Shown in pieces: positions 1 through 12,700 of a stretch of DNA of 64,000 nt. Every line of letters begins with the position of its first letter. The first letter of the stretch is position 1. Below the pieces are notes generated by a model. It worked only from the letters and a program-made list of their open reading frames with translations, was not told where the DNA came from and ran no database searches. The DNA is from Gordonia alkanivorans NBRC 16433 (GTDB lineage Bacteria > Actinomycetota > Actinomycetes > Mycobacteriales > Mycobacteriaceae), in NCBI RefSeq assembly GCF_000225505.1, contig NZ_BACI01000048.1:1-64000 (forward strand), written 5' to 3'. The translations under genes and the position numbers were made by a program.

Positions 1-705
1 GGTTTGCCACGCTTACGAGAAAGTGAATCAGGCGAAATGGTGAATTGTTTTTGCGTGCTCACGTGATTGGCATCTGGTTGGTTCGGCGATATCGGGTCGT
101 TTGCCGATTATCCCGGGGTGCCCCCGAGTTGTGAGGCATCAACCCGTCCCATAGGCTCTTGGCTATCCGCGCGGTGATCCAACGGCATTCGCCTACGGCA
201 CACTGGTGTGACCGAGGTCATTCCGGCGATTGTATGCTCGGATGATGGCACCGGAGACGGTGATCGGCAAGGACGTTTCGTGTCAGGCGGTTGCTGGAGA
301 AGACGGTGCCGACAGGACCCGGCGTGCCGCTGTGGTTACGGCCGGTTCTGGCGTAAAGGTGACAGCGGTCGGACGTGACGAGGACGGCGCATGGTGAGTG
401 GTGAGGCAGGGCGTTGAATTCCACCGTGCTGAATTCCCTCATGCTGGAAGCCGCCGTGCTGAATCCGCTGACGACGAATTCTCCGGCGACGCCGATCTTC
501 TCCAGGGACATGCCCATTCGGGCCATGTCCATCTCGCGATTAGGATTCCTCTTCGAGAATTCCAGATTTGTTGATTCGTTTTCGGGGATACGGGGCCCCC
601 GGATTTCGGTGATGGCACCGCTGTGCGGGCCGGGGGGATCAGACGGCCGGCGTGCCCCATGAGTTCCTGGTCCCACGGACCGGGTGAGCGACGGGCGGGC
701 CGGCC
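1..705. other. Upstream region of the NRPS gene, no confident gene
   Basis: This stretch has no convincing long gene. It is less GC-rich than the rest of the window, mainly in the first 120 bases, and probably holds the NRPS promoter. Four GAATTC sites fall within about 150 bases (near 416, 430, 475 and 555), three of them next to copies of a CCGTGCTGAAT-type motif, which is unusual in such GC-rich DNA. A short minus-strand ORF with good codon use (218-532) is listed separately. I could not identify a clear -35/-10 pair for the NRPS. Confidence 0.4.
218..532 (-). CDS. Possible small divergent protein (104 aa), unrecognised
   Basis: This minus-strand ORF runs divergently from the NRPS. From the ATG at 532 (the second codon pair reads Met-Asp-Met-Ala) its first half has the strong G/C third-position bias expected of real genes here. 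It contains an imperfect repeat of Phe-Ser-Thr units (GFSTAASSMREFSTVEF). The second half is rich in Cys, His and Arg and looks less protein-like. An AGAGGA sequence lies about 14 bases before the start, rather far for a ribosome site. No family was recognised. It may be a small regulatory or precursor peptide, or just a chance ORF over the NRPS leader. Confidence 0.22.
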   Translation of the reverse strand: MDMARMGMSLEKIGVAGEFVVSGFSTAASSMREFSTVEFNALPHHSPCAVLVTSDRCHLYARTGRNHSGTPGPVGTVFSSNRLTRNVLADHRLRCHHPSIQSPE

Positions 706-3700
706 ATGAGCGACCCGATCCCGCCGCCCGAGACCCCCACTGCCGGAATCGCCCGACGATTCCGGCTCAGTGCCGCGCAACGAGCGCTGTGGTTCACCCA
801 GCAGGCGGCACCAGATGTGCCGATCAACGTCGCGCAGTACGTCGAGATCGACGGGCCGATCGACGTCGAACTCTTCCTCCGCGTGACCAGCGAAGTGGTG
901 CGTCGCGCCCAGTTCACCCAGCTGAGGTTCGAGGACACCGACGACGGGCTGGTGGGCGTATACGACCCGTCGCTGCACTACTGGGCCGACGTCGTCGATC
1001 TTCGGGATCGCCCGGACCCGCGGGCGGCCGCCGAGGCGATCATGCGCGAAGACTGTGCGCGACCACTGGACCCCCGGGTCGACCGCACCGCCCGCGGCTG
1101 TCTCTTCCGACTCGGCGACGAGAAGTTCTTCGTCTACAACCGCGGCCACCACCTGCTCTCCGACGGGGTGGGCGGCAAGGACCGCATGGTCGAGGCGATC
1201 GCCGCCTATCACGCCGCGGTGACCGGCGGCACGCCTCCGGCCGTCAAACCGGTGGACCTCGATCTGCCTGCGCGCGCCGACGACGAGTACCGCGCATCGC
1301 GACGCTTCGACACCGACCGGAGTCACTGGCGACAGGCCATGGCCGGGGTGGGAATCCCCGCGTCGCTCGCCCATCGGCGCGGCGAGCCCGAGGCGGTGTC
1401 GCGGCGCGTCCACGCGCCCGTGGACGCGGGCACGATGGATGCGCTCCGCCGCGCGGCCGAGGTGCGTTCGACGATCCTGCCGAACGTCCTCGTCGCCGCG
1501 TTCTCGGCCTACCTGGCCCGGGCCGCCGCCGACGGCGACGAGGTGATCTTCCAGTTCCCGGTCGCCGCCCGGACCACCGCAGCGCTCCGGTCGACGCCGC
1601 TGCCCGTCTCGAATGTGGTTCCGTTGCGTACCGGCGTCGCGGGGGAGGCGTCGGTCGCTGATGCGCTGGCCACCACACAGGCGGCACTCCTCGGCGCGCT
1701 GCGGCACCAGCGTTACCGCGGCGAGGACATCTGGGCCGATGTCGCCGCCGACGAGACCAGCGGACGCGTACGGCGCACCGCGGCGCAGGAGCGGTCCGGT
1801 CCGATGCTCAATCTCATGCTCTTCCAGCGCGAATTCCCCTGCGGAGAGGCGCACGGCACCTTCCACATCCTCACGGTCGGCCCCGCCGAGGATCTGACGA
1901 TCAACATCGTCCCGGTCGCCGGCGACGACCGGGACTCGGTGCTGATGATCGGGGTGGAGGCCAACCCCAATCGCTACGACGACGCCGAGGTCGCCGAGCA
2001 TCATCGACAGTTCCTCGCGATGCTGCGCACCTTCGCCGATGCCCTTCTGCAGGCGCCGGACACCCGCATCGACGATCTCCCGCTCGCCGACCCGGTGGCG
2101 GTGGTCCGCGGCGAGGCCCTCGGATCCGCGCCGGCCACCGTGCCCGAGGCGCTCGCCGTCGCGGCCGCGCGTCACGCGCACGGGCCGGTGATCGACGAGC
2201 CCCGCACCCGACCGATCACGTTCGACCGGTTACACGGCCGCGCAGTGGATCTCGCCACCCGACTCCGAACCGCCGGCGCGGCTCCGGGGACCGCGGTGGG
2301 TATCGCGTTGCCGCCGGGCGTCGACCGGCTGACCGCGTGGTGGGCGGTCGGGGTGAGTGGTGCCGCACTCGTCCTGCTCGATCCGATCGCGCCGCGTGCG
2401 GCCGTCGCGACGCTGCCGGTGAGCGCACGTCCCGCGCTCGTCATCGCCGCACAGTCCGAGGACGCCCCGGCGTCGGACTCGGGTCCGCGCCTCCTGACAC
2501 TCACGGACCTCCATGGGCTCGAGGCTTCCGCAGCGCCGGTCCGTCCACCCGAATCCGAGGACATCGCTTGCCATCTCGCGATCACGGAATCCGATTCCGG
2601 GGTCGGCACGACCGTTGCGGTGCCCCAGCGCGCGGTGGCCGCGCTGATCGCCACCGGACTGTTCGACGACCGGTCGACCGATCTCGAGTACGGCCGCCTC
2701 CTCTTCGACGCTGCCGCCGGGTCGTCGGCCGCCCATCTGGAGATCATCGCGGCGGCCGCGCACGGTCTGCGGCTCGTCGTGCCCGGTGCGGACACCGCGT
2801 CGGTCACGCACGTGATCGCGACGCCGGGAGATGTCCCGGGGCTTAGCAAGCAGGGGCCGATGACCTCGCTCCTGGTGGCGGGGGAGGACATCGCGCCGGC
2901 CGCTCTGGTGCGTCTGGCCTTCGGTCGAGAGGTGTCGGCGCCGTACTGTCCGCGCGGCGCGTTCGGTCCGGTGACGGCGAACCGGCGGATCGCCCCCGAC
3001 GCCGCCGTCGACCACCGATTGCCCAGTGGTACACCGCGTCCCGGCACCGAGATCGCCGTTCTGGACCGCTGGCTGCGACCGGTTCCGGCCGGGATCACGG
3101 GCGACGTCTATGTGACCGGTCCGCAGGTGATCCGGGGCGTCGCCGACGACCCGGTCGGCACCGCGGCCACCCTCGTGGCGTGCCCGTGGGACCGGGGAGC
3201 ACGGATGCTGCACACCGGCGACCGCGGCCACTTCGACCCGGGCACTGCCATGTTGGTGATCGACCACCGCGCAGGCGATGTGGTGACCCTCGGCGGCGTG
3301 CGGATCGATCTCGCGGCGCTCGACCGGGCGGCGGGACAGGTCGCCGGTGTCGGGTACGCGGTCACAGTGGTGACCTCGGGCGGACTCGACGTCGGCGTCG
3401 TCTGCGACACCGACGATGCCGACCACCAGCGTGTCCGGGCCGCTGTCCGGCGCCGGGTGGACGGCGAGGTGCCCGCATCGACCCGACCCCGCCGCGTGGT
3501 GATCCTCGACGAGTTGCCGACCGATTTGACCGGCAACGTGGACCGGCATGCGGCGGCCGGACTGATCGCGGAGGTACGCGAGACACCGGCAACGTATCGG
3601 CCGCCGGTGACGGCCACCGAGGTGGCGGTCGCCGACGCGGTGACCGAGGTGCTGGGCGTATCGCGTCCGTCGATGGACGACGAACTCGTCCGATTGGGCG

Positions 3701-6700
3701 CCACCTCACTGGGATTCATGCAGCTCGGTACCCACCTCGGCAGCAGGTTGCGCGTGGTGGTCGACATGCGCGACCTGGCGGCGGTGACGACACTCGGCGA
3801 GCTCGCCGCGGTCGTCGACGCAGCCGTCCCGAGGCGGACGACATCCACCGGCGGGGTCGTCTCCTATCGGCCGACCCGCGCCCAGCAGGAGATCTGGCTG
3901 CTCAACCGCGCCGACCCTCGTGCGACGGTGTATCACCTGCCCGTGCGTCTCACGCTCGCCGAACACATCTCCGCCGACGCTGCTCGAGCCGCCCTGGTCG
4001 ACGTGGCCACCCGGCACGAGGCACTGCGGACCGTGTACCCGGAGGTAGACGGGGAGCCGGTCGCACGGGTTCGCGGCCGGGCCGAATCTGCCGCTGCCGC
4101 ACCGATCACCAGCGCGACCCTGAACCCGGCGGGCGTCGATCTCGCCGTGTCGGCGCCGTTCGACCTGCGGACCGGAGTCCCGTGGCGAGCGGTACTCGAC
4201 GAGACCCGCGAGGCCGTCGAACTGGTTCTCGTCGCCCATCACATCGCCGTCGACGAATGGTCGCTGCACATCGTGCTGGAGGACTTCGCCCACGCCGTCC
4301 GTGCGCGTGCGGCCGGTGCGGAACCCGTCTGGGAGACCGAAGCGGTCGCGTTCAGTGAGGTCCTGGAAGCACGACCATCCGGCCCTGCGACTGCGACGGC
4401 GACCACAACTGCGAACAGGGCTGCTGCAGAGGTTTTCTGGACCCGGTTCCTCCGCGATGCCCCGGAACGTCTCGCACTGCCCGAACCCCCGGTGGGCGAT
4501 CCCGCGGCGTCCGGGCTCACCGCCGGACCCGCGGTCCACACGAGCCGCCGGATCGATCGTGCGGTCACCGATGCCGCGTCCGCGCGGGCGCGAGAGAGCG
4601 GCACCACCGTCAACACGCTTCTGTGCGTGGCACTCTCGGCAACCCTCGCCGAGTTCACCGACTCCGACGACGTCGTGCTGTCGATGCCGGTGTCCGGCCG
4701 GTTCACCAGTGAGGAACTCCGCCCCGTCGGCATGTTCGTCGAGACGGTGCCGGTGCGGGTGGCCGGTGCTCGCCAGACCCCGATCGCCGAAGCGCTCGCG
4801 GGCGCCGGCCGCGATCTCGGCACGGCCGTCACGTTCGCCGACACCGGACCGACCGGACTGTCCGACGTCATCTTCGCCTACCATGCGACGGCACCCGATC
4901 TCGTCGCCTCGACGGTCTTCGCCGGCGGGGAGACGTTGCGCACCGGCGAGGCGCGAACCGCGTTGGAATTCACCGTGATCGACGACGGGAACGGGCTGTC
5001 CGTCACTCTGACGATCGCCGAGCACCGAGTCGACGTGGCGTCGGCCGGTCGGCTGCTCGACAGGTTCGTCGAGGCCGTTGCGGCTCTGGGCGCCTCGGCA
5101 CCGGACACGTTGATCGCCGAATGCCTGTCGCCGCGGCCGGTCGCCGATCCGGGCACCCGCCGGACCGCCTGCGTCGACCCCGTTCGCGCCCTTCTCCGCC
5201 ACGCCTCCGCAGCCCCCGAGGCGACCGCGGTCATCGCCGGTGAGGAGACGCTCGACTATCGCACTCTCGTGGACCGGGCGCGCGCGCTGGCGGCGCACCT
5301 GCGGGAGTTCGGGGTGCGGCCCGGCGACCGCGTGGCACTGCTCATGGACCGACGCGCGGACACCGTGGTGGCGATCGTCGGGACCCTCCTCGCCGACGCG
5401 GTCTATGTTCCGATCGATCCGGACCATCCGCAGGCGCGCATCGACCTGATCCTTGCCGGGACCGCCCCGGCCGCGATCGTCGACAGCCGTCTCCAGGTGA
5501 CGGCCGGGGTGGGTCATCAACGCGCGCAGACGATGCCGGGCGCCGCGTATGTCATCCACACCTCCGGTTCCACCGGCCTGCCGAAGGCCGTGGTGGTGAC
5601 CCGGCAGAACGTGGCCGCGTTGATGGGGGCGGGCCTCGACCTCATCGACGCCTCCCCGCGGGACGTCTGGGCCTGGGTGCACTCGTACGCCTTCGACTTC
5701 TCGGTGTGGGAGATCCTCGGTGCGTTGGCATCCGGCGGCAGCGTCGTCGTGGTGGACCATGCGACGGTCCGGGACCCGCGGGCACTCGCCGCGGTGATCG
5801 ACCGGCACGGGATAACGATCCTGTCGCAGACCCCGACCGCGTTCAGCGGGATCGTCGACCTGGCGACGACCACCAGAGCGGCGGGGGCCCCGGCCCCGCC
5901 GGAACTGACGTCACTGCGGGCCGTCGTCTTCGGCGGTGAGACCCTCGCGCCGAACACGTTGGGCGCATGGGCCGCCGAGCATCCCCGCACCCGCCTGGTC
6001 AACATGTACGGCATCACCGAGACGACCGTCGTGCTCACCGCCGCCGACGTCGACCTCGACGACGAACGCAGCATCATCGGCACCCCGTTCGACGGCGTCG
6101 GCGCGATGGTGCTGGACCGGCGCCTGCGACCGGTGCCGACCGGTGCGGCCGGCGAACTGTATCTCGCCGGCGAGCAGGTCGCGCTCGGCTACCTCAACGC
6201 ACCGGGGCTCACCGCGACCCGGTTTGTCGCGGACCCGTCGGGGCGCGGCCTACGGATGTACCGCACCGGCGACCGCGTGCGCGAGGTCGCTCCGGGTCGT
6301 TTCGCCTACCTCGGCCGCAACGACGACCAGGTCCAGATCCGCGGCCACCGTGTGGAACTCGGTGAGATCGTCTCGACCCTGCGCGCGATACCGGGCGTGG
6401 GCGATGCGCGCGTCCTGGTACGACCGGGCCGACGGGCGGGCGACGAGCACCTGCTGGCCTTCGTGACCGAGGACGGCCTCGCCGACTTCGACGTCCTCGA
6501 CGACCTCGACGAGGCGACGATCCTGGCCGCCTGCGCCGCCCGGCTGCCGGCGCACGCGGTGCCGTCCCGCGTCGCGATCGTCGACGGTTGGCCGATGACC
6601 CGGACCGGAAAGATCGACCGGGACAAGCTTTTTGCGAGCATCACCGACACCGCCCCGCCGGTCGGACGGGCGCTCGGTCCGATCGAGGAGACGGTGGCGT

Positions 6701-9700
6701 CGGCGATCCGTGCGGTCGTCGGTGAAGATGCCGGTCATCTCGGTGCAGAAACGAACTTCTTCGCAGCCGGCGGCACCTCGCTCTCGGCGGCACGTCTTGC
6801 CGCCACTCTCGCCGGGATGGGCCACCGCATCGAGGTGGCCGATGTCTTCGAGTACCCGACCGTCGCGGAACTGGCGGCGCGGATCGCGGCTGCGGTTACT
6901 TCGCCCGTGCTGTCGCGGGTGTCCCTGCTGTCCGATGACCGCGAGATCCCCGCGGATCTTCCGCTCACGCCGGAACAGCTGGACGTCTGGTTGCGGTGGC
7001 GAACCGAGCCGGAGTTCACCGGCTACCTCCTGCCGCTGGCCCTGCCGATCGACGCGAGCCCCGCCGATGTGCGACGCGCCCTGGCCGCGATCGTGACCCG
7101 GCACGACGCCCTGTGTACCGGGTTCCCGCTGCGCGACGGGGTCCCGGTACAGCATCGATGGGACGACGCCGACGTCCTCGACCATCTGGAACGGCAACTC
7201 GGTCTGGAAGTCGACTCGACGCCGGATGTGACCGCCGTCCTCGCCTCGATGGCCACCCCCGTCGACCTCGCCGCCTCGCTTCCGTGGCGGGTACGGATCG
7301 TGGAGATCGACGGGTCCAGGTGGCTTGTCGGGGTGATCCACCACATCGCCGCCGACGGCGAATCCTTCGCGATCCTCGCCGGTGATCTCGACACCGCCCT
7401 GGCCGGAGCGCCGCTGCCCGCGAGCGGGACGGATTATCGGCGGTACTCGATGTGGCGTGCCGAGACGCTCGAGGCGAGGCGGGCGGAACTGACCGCGTTC
7501 TGGCGGACGGCGTTCACCCGACCGGTCGAACAGCTCCGCCTGCCCGAGGTGAATCTGCAGGCGGAAACCGTTGCCCGCGAGGCGGAGACGATCGTGCATC
7601 GTACGCACGGGCAGCTGGACGCGACCGTCACCGCATCGCTCGACGAGCTGACCGTGGCGCGGTCGACGACCCCGTTCATCGCCACCCACACCGCGCTGGC
7701 GGCGGTCCTGGCGAGGCAGTCGGGTGCCGGGGTGGTGACCATCGGCACCGCGCTGTCCGGCCGTCTCGACCCGGGCCTCGTCGGTGTGCCCGGCCTGTTC
7801 GCGCGTGCGGTGCCACTGCACACGCCGATCGATCCGGCACTGTCCTTCGCCGAACTCCTGGCGCAGGTGACCTCGGTGGACCTGGGCGCCTTCTCCCATG
7901 CCGACCTGCCCCTCACCGAGATCTCGGAGATCGCCGATCCCGGTCGTGCCGGTGCCGGAACCCCGTTGTTCGAGGTGTCCTTCGGCGCGGTGCCCGATGC
8001 GATCGTCGAGTGGGTGGAGGCCGAGTTCCCGACGGGTGCGGCCGGCAACGCAGCCTCGGGGGTCCTGGGAATCCCGCTCTTCGGCATCGACGTCTCGATG
8101 TACCGGCACGGCGGTGCGCTGCACGTGACGATGTCCTGCACCGACGCGGTCGCGACCGCGGACCGTCTGGAAGCGCTGTGCGACCTCGTCGTCGACACCC
8201 TGAGACGCGGCGTGCTCGCGCCCGACGAGCCGGTCCTCTCGCTGATGAGCCCGGCGAGCGAGGAGGCGGCGACGCCGGAGCTCGAACCGGAGACCTTCGA
8301 CACGCTCTTCACGTCGTACGCCGACGCATCCCCGTCCGACGTCGCGATCGTCGATTCCCGCTACCGCGTACCGGGTTTCGGGACCGAGATCTCCGCCCAC
8401 GACGTCGACCGACTGTCGACCCATCTGGCGCGCGTACTGATCGCGCGGGGTATCGGTGCGGGCGATGTGGTCGTCGAACTGCTCCCGAGATCGGTGTTCG
8501 GGATGATCGCGTCCGCCGCGATCGCCCGCGCGGGTGCGGCTTTCGTCAACATCGACCCCGCCGACCCGGCCGAACGCCGGAACCTCATCCTCGATCGGTG
8601 CCGACCGACGGTGGTGCTCGGGCTCGGCGGCATCGACACCGCGGGAACCGACGCGACGGGAATCGGTGTCGAGGTGCTCGCGCTCGACGAGTTGTTCGCC
8701 GAACTGCCCCCGGTGGTGCCGACCTTCGACGAGGCGGAGCGGGTGCGGGCGGTGACGCCGGACGACGTCGCCTACATCACCTTCACCTCCGGGACGACCG
8801 GTGTGCCGAAGGGGGTCGCGGTCACGCATCGTGGCGTGGCCGGGTGGGCCCGCGACACCGTCGGACGGCTGGGGCTGACCTCCGCCGACCGTGTGTTGCA
8901 CACGTACGCAACCGGTTTCGACGCGCACCTGATGGGAGTCCTGCCGCCGCGCATCGCCGGCGCGACGGCAATCATGTGTCCGTCGGATGTCGTCGCCGCC
9001 GACGAACTCGCCGACCTCGTCCACGACGCCGGGGTGACCGTTCTCCTCACCACCCCGTCGGTGCTGGCCACCCTGCGCCCCGGCGACCTGCCGCACGTCC
9101 GGCACGTCGCCGTGGGCGGCGAACCGCTCGGCGCGGGACTCATCCGTGACTGGACCCGCACCGCAACCCTCAGCAACGAATACGGTCCGACCGAGGCGAC
9201 CGTCGCGGTGAGCAGTGCGCGCTACACCGATTCCGTGTCGGGTGCCGTCCACATCGGCCGCCCGCTCGACGGTGTGACCATGGCTGTGCTCGACCCGATG
9301 CTGCGTCCTGTTCCGGACCACACCGTGGGTGAGCTGTACCTCTCCGGAAACTGCCTGGCACGTGGGTATCTCGACGACCCGCGCACGACCGCGGTCGCCT
9401 TCGTCGCCGGTCCGCACGGCAAGCGCATGTACCGCACCGGAGATCTGGTCCATCGGCGAGCTGACGGCACCTTCGTGATCCACGGCCGGACCGACGACCA
9501 GGTCAAGATCCGTGGCGTGCGCCTCGAACCGGCCGAGATCGATGCGGCGCTGTCCCGGCTGCCCGGCATCGCAACCTCGGTGACCGCGGCCCGCGTCACC
9601 GCAGCGGGCGAGAAGGTCCTGGTCTCCTGGGTGATCGGCGAGCCCGATACCGGGAACCACACCGACGATCTGGCATCGCAGCTGGCACACGTGCTGCCGC

Positions 9701-12700
9701 GCACCATGATCCCCAGTGCGTTCATCGAGGTCGAGGAACTGCCGATCGGCCGCAACGGCAAGATCGACACGGCGTCCCTGCCCGCACCGGACTTCGGCGC
9801 GACCGGTGTCCGTGGTTCGGCCGCGGTCGGTCGCGCACCGGCGGGGGAGACGGAAGTGCTCATCGCGTCGGTGTGGGCGGAGATCCTCGGCCGCCCCGTC
9901 GAGAGCTTCGACGCCGATTCGGATTTCTTCGCCGACGGCGGCACCTCGCTGTCGGCCACGCAGGTCACCTCCAGGCTTTCCGCGTCCACCGGGGCCGACG
10001 TCGCGGCCCGTCTGCTGTTCGAGTCGCGGACGCTCGGCGAGCTGGCTCGCCGCATCGACGACCTGATCTCACCGACCTCCGAACCCGTTGCGGCACTGTC
10101 GCCGGCGCCGGCGCCGGCGCGACTCCCTGTTCCCGATCCGTTGCCACTGGCATACCCGCAGCGGCGCATGTGGATTCACCATCATTTCGACCCGACCTCG
10201 ACCGCATACCACGTGCCCGTGGTGATGCGGATCCGCGGTCGCGTCGATCTCGCCCGGCTTCGCAAGGCCGTCGACGAGGTCGTGGGCGCGCACGCGGTGC
10301 TCCGCACGGTGTACCCGGATTCGCCGGCCGGACCGGTCCAACGGCTGATCGAACACCGCAGCCCGGTGCTGGCCCACCGCCGCGTCGAGGTCGGGGACGA
10401 GAACGTCGAGACCGCGCTGCGGCGGGAGGTCACGGAGTACCTGCGAGCGCCGTTCGACCTCGAGAACGAGCCCGGATTCCGCGCGGCGGTCTTCGAGGTG
10501 GACACCTCAGACGCCCCCACCCACGATCCCGACCTCTACCTCGCGGCGGTGCTCCACCACATCGCCATCGACGGCTGGTCCATCCGCGTGCTGCTGGCCG
10601 ACCTGATGCGGGCCTACGACGGCGAGCGATTGGCGGTGGCAGCCGACGAGGCGTTCACGTACGCCGACTTCACCCAGTGGCAGATCGCACGTCTCGGTGA
10701 CGCCGCCGACCGGGACAGCGTCGTCGCCCACCAGATCCGTTACTGGACGGCGACTCTCGCCGATGCCCCGCAACCGGTCCGGTTGCCCGGCCATCGCGAC
10801 TCCGACGCGGTGGGCGTCACCGGTCGAATCGGTGCCTCCGTGCCGGCCCTCGCGATCCATCAGACCGCCAAGGCGCTGTCGGCCACGGTCTTCCAGGTCG
10901 CGCACGCCGCTCTCTCGGCGACCCTCGGTCAGCTGACGGGGCAGTGGGATGTCCTGGTCGGCGTGCCGGTACACGGACGCTCCGCCCCCGAATGGGAGTC
11001 GGTGGTGGGCATGTTCGTCAACACCGTCGCGTTGCGCACCCGACTCCGGCCGGACACACCGGTTCGTGAGGCCGTGCAGCAGGTCCGCGACGTCGCACTG
11101 GCAGCGCTGGCCCACGGCGACGTCCCCTACGAAGACGTCGTGCGGGCGGTCCGGCCTGCGGCCCGCCACGGCGGCGATCCGCTGATCTCGGTGTTGCTCG
11201 TCAGTCAGGAGGTCGTGCCCCAGGCGTCGGGCGAGGTGGCCCTGGCCGGTGCGGTGGCCTCCCTGGTCACCGAGGCGACCTCGACCGTCGACGCGAAGTA
11301 CGACATTGAGGTGGTCCTCGCCGAGAGCGACGACGAACTGCACGTCACCCTGGTGCATTCCGGCCGGATCCCGGACGGTGTGGCGCAGGAGCTGCTCGAC
11401 GATTACACGACCCTGTTGTGCGATCTGCCCGCTGTGGGGGAACCGTTCCCGCTCGTCGCCTCGACATCAGTTGCGCCCGTGGCCGGGACCCCCGGACGCG
11501 ACACCGACGAATCACATTCGAAAACAGGAGAACCCGCCGATCCCGAACTCGTCTCGCAGGTCGGGGCGATCATGGCCGAGGTGCTCGAGGTCCCGGAGAA
11601 CGCGGTCGCGCAATCCGCCGACTTCTTCGCTCTCGGCGGTACCTCGCTGTCCGCCACCAGGGTGACCTCGGCCCTGGGGCGTCACCTCGGCATCCGGGTG
11701 CCCACGCGGGTCCTGTTCGAGCACCCGACACCCGCTGCGCTCGCCGTCGCGGTGTCCCGCATGGCCGTCGACGTTGCGCATGACCCTGTCGACGTACCGG
11801 ATCACACCGTCCACCTTCCGGACGACCGGTTCACGGACATCCCGCTCGCACCGACGCAGCGCCGCATGTGGGTCGGCGCGCAGATGCTGGGCCAGGTCCC
11901 GATCTACTCGGTCCCCGTCGTCGTCGGCGTCCCGGCCGGACTCACGACCGCCGAGGTGACCGCCGCACTGGACGCGCTTGTCGGCCGGCATACGGCGCTG
12001 CGCACCCGCTACCTGACCACGCCCGACGGCCCGCGGCAGCAGGTCGTCGACGGATGGCGGCCGCCGGTACGCCATCTCGACTCTGCCGCGCTCACGGGGA
12101 CCGGCATCGCCGACGAGTTCTCCGCACCCTTCGATCTCGCCGGGGACCCGCCGGTGCGGGCCTGGGTGCTGTCGGAGAGCGGCGTCGACTCCGCCCCGGT
12201 CGCGGTGGTGCTCGTCGCCCACCACATCGCGATGGACGGCGAATCCGCAGCCATCGTCGAGCGGGAACTCACCGCGCTCCTGGCCGGCGACGCCCTCGAG
12301 CGGGAGCCGGTGGGCTTCGACGTCCTCGCGCGCCGGATGGTCGCCGAGGAACAGAGTTCCCGCACCGTGCTGCACGACTACTGGCGGAAGGCCCTCGCCG
12401 GGTACAGCGGGGAACTCGACCTCGCCGACCACCGTCCACCCGTGCGCGACCTGCGCACCTCGGTGGTCGAGTTCCCGATCGACGATGCTGTCGCCCGAGC
12501 CGTCTCGACGGCCGCCCGCCGCGCACTGGCCAGCGACTTCCACCTCCTGCACGCCGCGACCGCACTCGCGCTCGCGGCGCAGACCGGCGTCGACGACATC
12601 GCCGTGGCGACACCGGCATCGATGCGCCGTGACGAGGACAGCGCAGGCACGGTCGGCATGCTGATCTCGACGGTGGTCCTGCGCACACCGCTGACCGCCG

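Noticed and set aside
6250-9690. 1146-codon minus-strand open frame inside the NRPS
   Set aside because: It mirrors strong G/C third-position bias of the NRPS modules; its product is Arg/Gly/His-rich with no domain. Similar antisense frames at 439-2181, 3706-5808 and 12997-15273 were rejected for the same reason.
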